The position numbers and the translations under genes are program-made. Below the pieces are notes generated by a model, which searched no databases, was not told the origin of the DNA, and saw nothing but the letters and a program-made list of their open reading frames with translations. This document shows positions 28,932-35,729 of a stretch of DNA of 36,790 nucleotides, piece after piece (position 1 is the stretch's first letter; each line of letters opens with the position of its first letter). The DNA comes from Methanothermococcus sp. SCGC AD-155-M21. Its GTDB lineage: Archaea > AGJL01 > Methanococci > Methanococcales > Methanococcaceae. The stretch lies in contig JAHEPY010000092.1 of the NCBI GenBank assembly GCA_019561565.1, forward strand, positions 1-36,790, written 5' to 3'.

Positions 28932-29002
28932 AGTAAAGTCTTTTAAGGACTCTTGCGTCTTTTTACTATCTGATCTTTCTATCTAATTCTTCTTCTGATA
29001 GA
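28932..29002 (+). terminator. two hairpins after pyrB, candidate terminator
   Basis: AGTAAA (28932-28937) can pair with TTTACT (28962-28967) around an inner GTC/GAC helix. TCTATC (28978-28983) can pair with GATAGA (28997-29002) across a 13-base loop. The second arm is followed by T-rich sequence. The spacing to the next gene is about 107 bases. These could end the pyrB transcript or belong to an unclassified RNA. Confidence 0.3.
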
Positions 29003-29109
29003 TGTTTTATAACCTTATAATATATTTTCCTTCTATACATTTAATTGTTGCATTTCTAGATAATAATTTTTTAAGACCATAATTAAAAAATAAGATTATG
29101 TGGTATTCT

Positions 29110-29790
29110 ATGGAAATTATACCTGTAGTTGATATATTAAATGGTATGGCAGTTCATGGTAAAGGAGGAGATAGAAGAAACTATGGGCCACTAAAAACAG
29201 TACTATGTAATTCCTCAGATCCTATAAAAGTGGCAAAGAAATACCTGGAGGAAGGAGCAGAGAAGATATATATTGCAGATTTAGATGCCATAATGAAGAC
29301 GGGCAACAACTTCCATATAATAAAGAAAATAAATGGATACAAAATCTTGGATAGTGGCATTACCTCTAATTTAGAAGTAGAAAACCTTAAATCCCTAAAT
29401 ATATGCAATAGAATCATCTTAGGAACAGAAACTCTAAGGGATTTAGATCTATTAAATAGAAGGGATATAGTACTTAGTTTAGACTTCAAGGATGGTAAAT
29501 TATTAAGTCCAATGAATTATAACTTAGAGGAGATCTTAAATAGATTAGATAAAACTATCCCTTTGATAGTATTGGATATATCCTCTGTAGGTACCCAAAG
29601 GGGCATAGATTGGAGATTGATAAGGGAAATAATTAATAAAACAGATAATCCAATATATGTTGGCGGGGGAGTAAGGGATAAGGGAGATCTAAGGGAATGC
29701 CATAACTTAGGAATCCAAGGAGTACTACTGGGTACTGTAATACATAAGGGCATTTTAAACCTTAGAGAGATAATTGAAAGATATAGGTAG
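29110..29790 (+). CDS. HisA-related TIM-barrel protein
   Basis: The 226-residue protein resembles HisA/HisF barrels: EIIPVVDILNGMAVHGKGGDRRNY at the N-terminus, with a C-terminal phosphate-binding pattern (IYVGGGVRDKGDLRE, then GIQGVLLGTVIHKG). The N-terminus (VVDILNG...HGKGGDRRNYGPLKT) matches the separate archaeal group annotated as related to proFAR isomerase (COG1411-like) more than true HisA, so I do not call it histidine biosynthetic. ATG 29110 follows GTGGT by five bases; ATG 29098 is less well placed. ComE starts 18 bases downstream, suggesting one transcript. The reaction is unknown to me. Confidence 0.75.
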   Translation: MEIIPVVDILNGMAVHGKGGDRRNYGPLKTVLCNSSDPIKVAKKYLEEGAEKIYIADLDAIMKTGNNFHIIKKINGYKILDSGITSNLEVENLKSLNICNRIILGTETLRDLDLLNRRDIVLSLDFKDGKLLSPMNYNLEEILNRLDKTIPLIVLDISSVGTQRGIDWRLIREIINKTDNPIYVGGGVRDKGDLRECHNLGIQGVLLGTVIHKGILNLREIIERYR

Positions 29791-29808
29791 TAAGGAAGTG
29801 GTGATATA

Positions 29809-30453
29809 TTGCTAAGAAGAATAGATGCAATAAGAATACTTATGGAGTATATAACTGATGAATTAATAGTTTGCAATATAGGGTTTCCAAGTAGGGAACT
29901 TTATCATATCAAGGATAGGGCCGAAAATTTCTATATGTTAGGTTCCATGGGATTGTGCTCCTCCATTGGTTTAGGTTTAGCCCTATCCTTAGATAATAAG
30001 GTAATAGCCATAGATGGAGATGGATCAGTACTCATGAACTTAGGCAGTTTATCCACTATGGGCCATACTCAGCCAGATAATTTTATACTCTACATAATAG
30101 ATAATTCAGCCTATGGATCCACAGGCAATCAAAAAACTCAGACTGAAACTACGAGTTTAAAGGATATAGCAAAGGCCTGTGGAATTGATGCCATAGAAGT
30201 ATCCCAGGAGGAAGAATTAAGAAGAGTAATAAAGGAATCCCTCGATGGGAACAGAACTAAGGTAATAGTAGTTAAGGTAGAGCCCTACAATGAGAAGGTT
30301 GAGAATATTCCCCTACATACTATGTATATAAAATTCAGGTTTATGGAGAGTATTAAACCCTGTGAAAATAATATTAAAAATAAAAATGAAAATAATAAAG
30401 ATTATTATAATAAAAATAATAAAAATATAAAAAATAAAATAATAATTATCTAA
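29809..30453 (+). CDS. comE: sulfopyruvate decarboxylase subunit beta
   Basis: The 214-residue protein is the TPP-binding subunit of sulfopyruvate decarboxylase, which makes sulfoacetaldehyde in coenzyme M synthesis. The TPP/Mg motif runs from GDG (70-72) to DN (98-99) with NLGSLSTMGHTQPDNF between, and AYGSTGNQKTQT follows. The start is TTG 29809, three bases after GGTGAT. M. jannaschii ComE is about 188 residues. Here residues 186-214 form an N/K-rich tail ending in four Ile that looks like translated spacer and runs eight bases into the convergent gene's end. The alpha subunit ComD is not adjacent. Confidence 0.9.
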   Translation: MLRRIDAIRILMEYITDELIVCNIGFPSRELYHIKDRAENFYMLGSMGLCSSIGLGLALSLDNKVIAIDGDGSVLMNLGSLSTMGHTQPDNFILYIIDNSAYGSTGNQKTQTETTSLKDIAKACGIDAIEVSQEEELRRVIKESLDGNRTKVIVVKVEPYNEKVENIPLHTMYIKFRFMESIKPCENNIKNKNENNKDYYNKNNKNIKNKIIII

Positions 30454-31168
30454 ATATCTCCTTAAAATTATCTATCTCCAAAAAGAGATTTCCATTACAT
30501 ACTGGATAACCTATTAAAATCTCATTTCTATCCTTTAACTCCTCTACCTTTTTACTGTTATCCAACTCCAATATAAAGTCCCAATAGTTTCCTCTATAAT
30601 TTTTTCTTCTCCTTAGGTAGTCCTCCATTATTTTCAATACCTCATTATTGATATTTTTGACATAAGGCACATAAATAACTTTTTTTTGAATAATTGAGGG
30701 GCATGTGCCTCCGTAGATATAGTAGGCAGTTAGATCCATCTCCTGAATAATGTTAAGTACAGTATTCTCAACACCCTCAGTGCCTACCCAAATATCATCC
30801 CTTACCTCCAATGCCTTATCAATCAACCTTAAAATCACATTCTTTGGTAATTTAGATTCCTCCTTAGATAGATAGTGATTGTTTCCAAGGACTATGGAAA
30901 TTGTAAAGTCGTAGGAGGAATATAGGTCAAGAAGTTCTAAGGCATCCTTTCTTTTACTTTGTATTGTTAGGACACATTTTTTTAGATTATCCAGTACCTC
31001 TTCATTGGTTAATGGGGTATTTTCCATATCTATAACATGATAATGGAAATTTGAAGTAATGATTTTATTAAGTTCTATCAACTCATTGGCAGTGTTATCT
31101 GGAATATCCTTGAGATTGTTAAAGTATCCATTCAATTTACTTAGTTTTGTTGCTATACCTAATTCCAT
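30446..31168 (-). CDS. conserved methanogen protein of unknown function
   Basis: I do not recognise a function. The 240-residue protein is soluble, with alternating alpha/beta character: VLTIQSKRKDALELLDLYSSYDFTISIVLGNN, ALEVRDDIWVGTEGVENTVLNIIQEMDLTAYYIYGG, then KKVIYVPYV. This could be a TIM-barrel, loosely like luciferase-type folds, but no cofactor motif is certain. A homolog near the comDE genes of M. jannaschii (MJ0254 region) seems likely from memory. ATG 31168 follows GTGATC by four bases. Copy B of the leader element lies about 120 bases upstream in the same orientation. The 3' end overlaps comE by eight bases on the opposite strand. Confidence 0.7.
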   Translation of the reverse strand: MELGIATKLSKLNGYFNNLKDIPDNTANELIELNKIITSNFHYHVIDMENTPLTNEEVLDNLKKCVLTIQSKRKDALELLDLYSSYDFTISIVLGNNHYLSKEESKLPKNVILRLIDKALEVRDDIWVGTEGVENTVLNIIQEMDLTAYYIYGGTCPSIIQKKVIYVPYVKNINNEVLKIMEDYLRRRKNYRGNYWDFILELDNSKKVEELKDRNEILIGYPVCNGNLFLEIDNFKEIFR

Positions 31169-31570
31169 AGTGATCACATTTTTATATAATCAAACACATA
31201 ATATCTTAAAATTATGATCTATAGCATAATAAAATAATTAATAATAAAGGGATAAAATATTAATAAAAGGAATAATTTAAGTCATTATCTTGGCCTAATT
31301 ATAAACTTACATAATACCCTCCTGTAAAGGATTCTCCTGTTCTCCCAGTGCTAGAATATCTTAGGGAAAACAATGATAAGATTTTTACTTTTTATGTTTT
31401 ACTCTCTTTTTAGGAATTTTAAAATCTTAAATTATTCTATTTTATTTTTATTATTTTTAATTATTTATTTTTTTATTTAAAATATTTTTTTAATTATTTT
31501 AAATTATTTTTCAATTTTTTTATATTATTTTTTTAAGATTATACTTAAAACTAATACTATCTGTGATAAA
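31169..31570. other. divergent spacer with leader-element copy B
   Basis: This 402-base gap separates the minus-strand unknown gene from the plus-strand radical SAM gene. Its only GC-richer part is the element at 31255-31372, oriented to the left. The remaining 31380-31560 is T-rich on the plus strand without recognisable genes. Confidence 0.6.
31255..31372 (-). ncRNA. structured leader element, copy B (minus strand)
   Basis: Read on the minus strand, CCCTAAGATATTCT is followed by AGCACTGGGA, aligning with copy A (CCCCCAGATAATCCTAAGCACTGGGA split as in that entry). Blocks AATCC, GGTATTAT, AAGTT and CTTAAAT follow in the same order and spacing. Possible helices are CCC/GGG closing the conserved loop and AGGA/TCCT just after it. 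The conserved part ends about 90 bases before the unknown gene at 31168. Confidence 0.5.
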
Positions 31571-32425
31571 ATGAAGTTTCTAATATTAAAAATAACCAAT
31601 AACTGTAACTTAAGATGCATCTACTGCTATAGGGAAGATAATAATGGTAAAATAGACATGGATTTTAAAACTGCTAAAAATGCTATAGATTACATTTTAA
31701 AGGATGATAATAATTTAAAGATCCAATTTACTGGAGGGGAGCCTCTATTAAATTTTAAATTAATTGAGAAGGTGATAAATTACTGCATGGACCACTATCC
31801 TGATAGGAGCATTTCCTACGCTATCCAGACCAATGGAACTCTGTTGGAGGAGAATATTATTAAAAGGATTAAAGAGTTAAAATTAAATGTTGGGGTAAGT
31901 GTGGATACCCTAAATCCCAAAGACAGTACCTTAAGACCCTATATGGATGGAAGATCCTCTACCTTGGATACTATAAGGGGAATATATCTTTTGAGAAATA
32001 ATGACTTACCCTTTGGTATTACAACTGTAGTTACCAATAAAAACCTACCTTATCTCTTAGATCTTTTAAATTATCTTATCTCCCTTGGTATAAGGAGTAT
32101 AAGTTTTGATATCTTGAAACCTAAAAGGAGGGAACACTTAGCCTTAATGCCAGATGAGGATGAATTCAAGAGTTTATTGGAAAAGATGAAGGATTTTCCC
32201 ATCTATATAAAAAATTTAGTGGGAAGACCTAAGGATAAATACTGTTATCTAAACAGTGGAGACCTCCTCTTTGTCAATGAAGTTGGAAACATCTATCCCT
32301 GTCCAACCTTAGAGGGATACTTCTATGGTGGAAACATCAACAATATGGACGACAGTATAAAACTATTTAAGGTTAAATGTAGTTATTGTTTTGCTAGGGA
32401 TTATCTAATTAAAAAGTTTAAGTAA
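31571..32425 (+). CDS. radical SAM protein
   Basis: The 284-residue protein has the radical SAM 4Fe-4S motif Cys12-x3-Cys16-x2-Cys19 (CNLRCIYC), followed by the SAM-binding FTGGEPLLNF. Later elements are SYAIQTNGTLL and NVGVSVDT, typical of peptide/cofactor-type radical SAM barrels. A C-terminal pair of cysteine groups (YPCPTL and VKCSYCFARDYL) may hold an auxiliary cluster or metal, reminiscent of SPASM-type tails. GTGAT precedes the ATG by four bases. A homolog near comDE in M. jannaschii (MJ0257) comes to mind. The substrate is unknown. Confidence 0.88.
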   Translation: MKFLILKITNNCNLRCIYCYREDNNGKIDMDFKTAKNAIDYILKDDNNLKIQFTGGEPLLNFKLIEKVINYCMDHYPDRSISYAIQTNGTLLEENIIKRIKELKLNVGVSVDTLNPKDSTLRPYMDGRSSTLDTIRGIYLLRNNDLPFGITTVVTNKNLPYLLDLLNYLISLGIRSISFDILKPKRREHLALMPDEDEFKSLLEKMKDFPIYIKNLVGRPKDKYCYLNSGDLLFVNEVGNIYPCPTLEGYFYGGNINNMDDSIKLFKVKCSYCFARDYLIKKFK

Positions 32426-32591
32426 GGACTTTTATTAAGATAATATTTTTAAGAGTATTAAAAACAAATGAAAAATAAAATAAATAAAATAAATAATTTA
32501 AAAAAAATTAAAAATAAAAATAAAAAAGGAGAAAATTAAATACTTAAAGATATAAGGAAAAATAAAAAAGTAGGAATTCCTTACAATCGCC

Positions 32592-32670
32592 CTCCTTCCC
32601 CCTACTTTCCTAAGCACTGGAAGTGTAGCGGAAATCATTTAAGCATTAGGATTACTGTATTTATAATAAT
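32592..32670 (+). ncRNA. structured leader element, copy C
   Basis: CCCCCT (32598-32603) is followed by TTCCTAAGCACTGG (32607-32620), matching copy A at CCTAAGCACTGG exactly. AAAGTAGG (32567-32574) can pair with CCTACTTT (32601-32608), or TTCC with GGAA (32619-32622) around TAAGCACT, so two alternative folds share bases. Similarity to copy A weakens after AATCATT. It ends about 36 bases before the glycosyltransferase start, in the same orientation. Confidence 0.45.
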
Positions 32671-32705
32671 ATGGGTTGATGATTTTGTTTTAATACAGGG
32701 ATAAT

Positions 32706-33767
32706 ATGAATATACTCATGCCCACTATTTTCCATCCCTATACAGGGGGAATAAGTAACCATGTTGAAAGTATAATAAAACATCTAAATAATATAAATAA
32801 TTATAATTTTCACATTTTAAACTATAACTTCCAGGGTAAATTAAAGGAGATGCCTTTGAATACTAAGATCCATAAGGTACCCTACATAAGAAGAATAAGG
32901 GGTTTAAGTTATGCCCATAATGGGTATTTCCTTGGGAAGGAGATAATAAAAAAATATGGGATAGAGGTAATCCACAGCCATTATGCATTTCCTCAGGGTT
33001 TTTTAGGAGCCCTTTTAAGTAAAAGATACAACCTGCCCCATTTATTAACCCTCCATGGTAGTGATGTGTTATTGCTCTCCAAGAATCCCATAGGTAGGAT
33101 ATTCTTTAATTATGCCATTAAACACTGTGATAGAATAATCTGTGTAAGTAATTATTTAAAGGAACAACTTCCTAAGGATTATAGAAGTAAAACTGAAGTA
33201 ATATACAACGGAGTGGATTTTAATATATTTCAGGATATTGATATTGATGAGGATTATGGTCTTTTTGTAGGATCCCTTGTACTCCAAAAGGGATTGCCTA
33301 CTCTAATAAATGCAATTAAGGACATAGATTTCAATTTTAAGATTATAGGGAGTGGTCCCCTCTTTAGCGATATTAGGAATTATATAAAGAGAAAGAATAT
33401 TAAAAACATTGAACTCCTTGGTAGGAGGGACCACTTAGAGGTTTCAGAGTATATTAAAAGATGTAGTTTCTTAGTACTCCCATCTATCTCTGAAGGGCTT
33501 GGTATGACACTACTGGAGGCCATGGCCTCGGGAAAATGTGTTATAGGTTCCAATGTAGGAGGTATTCCTGAATTAATCATGGACAACTATAACGGTTTTT
33601 TATTTGAGGTAAATAATTCAAGGATGCTAAGGGAGAAGATAGAGATTTTAATAAATGATAGGGATTTAAGAATAAAATTAGGTAAAAATGGAGTGGAATT
33701 TTCAAAGAACTTTTCATGGGAGGCTATTGTTAAAAAAATAGAGGCCCTATATAGGGAATTAAAATAA
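32706..33767 (+). CDS. GT4-family glycosyltransferase
   Basis: The 353-residue protein has two Rossmann-like halves. The N-terminal half starts MNILMPTIFHPYTGGISNHVES with the acceptor-side glycine loop and has HSHYAFPQGFLGAL and LTLHGSDVLL. The C-terminal donor half has VIYNGVDFNIF, FVGSLVLQKGLPTL, and the EX7E motif in SEGLGMTLLEAMASG. Retaining transfer from a nucleotide sugar is expected. The substrate cannot be read from sequence; surface glycan or glycolipid assembly is plausible. Copy C of the leader element lies just upstream. Precorrin-2 dehydrogenase follows after 30 bases. Confidence 0.92.
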   Translation: MNILMPTIFHPYTGGISNHVESIIKHLNNINNYNFHILNYNFQGKLKEMPLNTKIHKVPYIRRIRGLSYAHNGYFLGKEIIKKYGIEVIHSHYAFPQGFLGALLSKRYNLPHLLTLHGSDVLLLSKNPIGRIFFNYAIKHCDRIICVSNYLKEQLPKDYRSKTEVIYNGVDFNIFQDIDIDEDYGLFVGSLVLQKGLPTLINAIKDIDFNFKIIGSGPLFSDIRNYIKRKNIKNIELLGRRDHLEVSEYIKRCSFLVLPSISEGLGMTLLEAMASGKCVIGSNVGGIPELIMDNYNGFLFEVNNSRMLREKIEILINDRDLRIKLGKNGVEFSKNFSWEAIVKKIEALYRELK

Positions 33768-33797
33768 TAGAAATAAAAAAATAAATTAATTGATACC

Positions 33798-34424
33798 ATG
33801 ATACCCATATTTGTTAATTTAAAGGAATTTAAGGTATGTATCTTTGGATTTGGAGAGGTTGGAAAGAGGAGATTAAATAAAATAATATCTGCAAATCCAG
33901 ATAAGATAACCATATATACCAAGGAAGAGATAGATGAAAAAACCCTAAATTATTACAAAAATCTCTGCAACATTGAATTTATAACCTGCAATATAGAGGA
34001 TATGACCAATGAAGAGATTAAAGAGATTGTAAAGCAACATGACTTTATAATCACTACCATAGATAAAGAAAACAATAAAAGAATTGTAAGTATATCCAAA
34101 GGACTTAAAAAATTTGTAAATTCCTCTACCTTTGAAAGGGATATTAACTTAATAATTCCTGCATACTGTTGTAGGGATGGGATATATTTCGTAGTATATA
34201 CCCAGGGAAAGAGTCCCTTAATAGCAAAAAATATCAGAAAACTTGTGGAAAATTATATAAAAAATTATGATTATGAAATAGATATTCAAAATAACCTAAG
34301 ATCTTTTTTAAAGGAAGATATTCCCTCCCAGAGGGGCAGGAAGAAAATCTTAGAGGAGGTATTTAACAACAAAAACTTTAAAATGGAGTTATTGGAGTTA
34401 ATTGAGAAATATAAAAGACAATAA
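33798..34424 (+). CDS. precorrin-2 dehydrogenase / sirohydrochlorin-forming protein
   Basis: The 208-residue protein resembles the N-terminal half of CysG and Met8p. It oxidises precorrin-2 to sirohydrochlorin, the branch point for siroheme, cobamides and factor F430 in methanogens. The start MIPIFVNLKEFKVCIFGFGEVGKRR contains the NAD motif GFGEVG (17-22). The family's second domain is seen in TQGKSPLIAKNIRKLVENYI. There is no methyltransferase domain, as usual in archaea (compare MJ0140). The ribosome site is weak (TGAT). The gene is followed 29 bases later by archease. Confidence 0.92.
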   Translation: MIPIFVNLKEFKVCIFGFGEVGKRRLNKIISANPDKITIYTKEEIDEKTLNYYKNLCNIEFITCNIEDMTNEEIKEIVKQHDFIITTIDKENNKRIVSISKGLKKFVNSSTFERDINLIIPAYCCRDGIYFVVYTQGKSPLIAKNIRKLVENYIKNYDYEIDIQNNLRSFLKEDIPSQRGRKKILEEVFNNKNFKMELLELIEKYKRQ

Positions 34425-34453
34425 AAGTATAAAAAATAACTATTGGTGAATAA

Positions 34454-34873
34454 ATGTATAAATACTTTGAAACTATGGCAGATATTGGAATTATTGTTAA
34501 AGAAGATAGTCTTGAAAAGGCATTTGAAGAATCTGCAAGGGCATTATCCAATTTAATGGTTCATATTCACTCCATTGATAAAAAAATTAAGAGAAAGATA
34601 GTTGTACGTTCCGAGGATCTTTATGGATTACTCTACGATTTTTTAACTAATCTTTTAATAATACGTGATAGCGAAGGAATAATATTTTCAGATTATAATG
34701 TTAAAATATACAACAACAATGGAGAATATATATTGGAATGTATAGCCTATGGTGAGGAATTAAATAGGGAAAAACACAATCCTAAGATGGAGATAAAGGC
34801 AATAACCTATCATAAAATGGAGATAAAGGAAGAAAATGGAAAACATATTATAAAGTATATTGTTGATATATAG
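34454..34873 (+). CDS. archease
   Basis: This 139-residue protein is an archease, the small cofactor that activates the RtcB tRNA ligase and some RNA methyltransferases. The N-terminus YKYFETMADIGI aligns with the family's FEHTADIGI, with the His-Thr replaced by Thr-Met but the key Asp kept. The C-terminus HNPKMEIKAITYHKMEI is the metal-binding signature. GGTGAAT lies before the ATG. It is 12 bases from the QueE-like gene, which also serves tRNA; RtcB itself is not in the window. Confidence 0.93.
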   Translation: MYKYFETMADIGIIVKEDSLEKAFEESARALSNLMVHIHSIDKKIKRKIVVRSEDLYGLLYDFLTNLLIIRDSEGIIFSDYNVKIYNNNGEYILECIAYGEELNREKHNPKMEIKAITYHKMEIKEENGKHIIKYIVDI

Positions 34874-34885
34874 GCAGGTGGTTTT

Positions 34886-35617
34886 TTGATTGTTGAGGTA
34901 TTTTCCTCCATTATGGGAGAGGGAAAATATATAGGACGAAGATATATTTTTATTAGATTTAAAGGATGTCCCCTTAATTGCATATACTGTGATGAATATG
35001 TAAAGGAGAGTATTTCTCCAAGGGTTGAGAAGATTCCAGGAAGTGGGATATTCCAAGAGTATCAAAACATAGAAGATAGGTTAATGGAGATAATATATAA
35101 TTTAAAAACCCCTGATTTATTTGCAATATCCTTTACTGGAGGAGAACCACTATTCCATCATAAAAAAATAAAGGCATACTCTATGGAACTTAAAGAATTG
35201 GGATATAAAACCCACTTGGAGAGCAATGGTATTTATCCTGAGAGATTATTTTATTTTGACTATGCCTCAATAGATATAAAATTGCCAGAGCATTTTTTTA
35301 ATTTGGATAATGAGGAATATGAAAAAATATACAATTTGGAATTAAACTCCATAGAGAAATTATACAGCATGGGCTCCCAGGTATATGCCAAGGTAGTGAT
35401 AATGGAAAATACAAGTATAAAGGATATTGAGAATATTGCAAGGGATTTATCAGATATTGGAGATATTACATTATGTATTCAACCAGTAACTTCCCTATTT
35501 AATATTAAACCCCCTTCTCAAAGGAAATTATTGGATATTATGAAATTATGTGGTTCCTATCTTGGAAATAACCTAATATGTACCCCTCAAATACATAAAT
35601 ATTTAAAAATGCTTTAA
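34886..35617 (+). CDS. queE: 7-carboxy-7-deazaguanine synthase-like radical SAM enzyme (QueE)
   Basis: The 243-residue protein starts IVEVFSSIMGEGKYIGRRYIFIR, the QueE substrate-binding lead. The radical SAM motif is Cys28-x3-Cys32-x2-Cys35 (CPLNCIYC), followed by SFTGGEPLFHHKK. QueE makes CDG for 7-deazaguanosine, in archaea used for archaeosine in tRNA. A middle segment (DIKLPEHFFN) is unlike bacterial QueE, consistent with archaeal forms. The start is TTG 34886, a few bases after GGTGG (34877-34881). It lies directly after archease and is convergent with the phosphatase. Confidence 0.88.
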   Translation: MIVEVFSSIMGEGKYIGRRYIFIRFKGCPLNCIYCDEYVKESISPRVEKIPGSGIFQEYQNIEDRLMEIIYNLKTPDLFAISFTGGEPLFHHKKIKAYSMELKELGYKTHLESNGIYPERLFYFDYASIDIKLPEHFFNLDNEEYEKIYNLELNSIEKLYSMGSQVYAKVVIMENTSIKDIENIARDLSDIGDITLCIQPVTSLFNIKPPSQRKLLDIMKLCGSYLGNNLICTPQIHKYLKML

Positions 35618-35729
35618 AAAAATAAAAAAATTATATTTTATAAATTTTATAAAAAATTTAAAAAAAGAATTTAATAATTATTTAGTTTATTTATGGGTTT
35701 TATGGTTATTTATAGTTATTTAGTTTATT

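Noticed and set aside
28921-29005. Possible C/D box sRNA (CTGA boxes present)
   Set aside because: No acceptable C box (RTGATGA) at the right spacing; hairpins explain the composition better.
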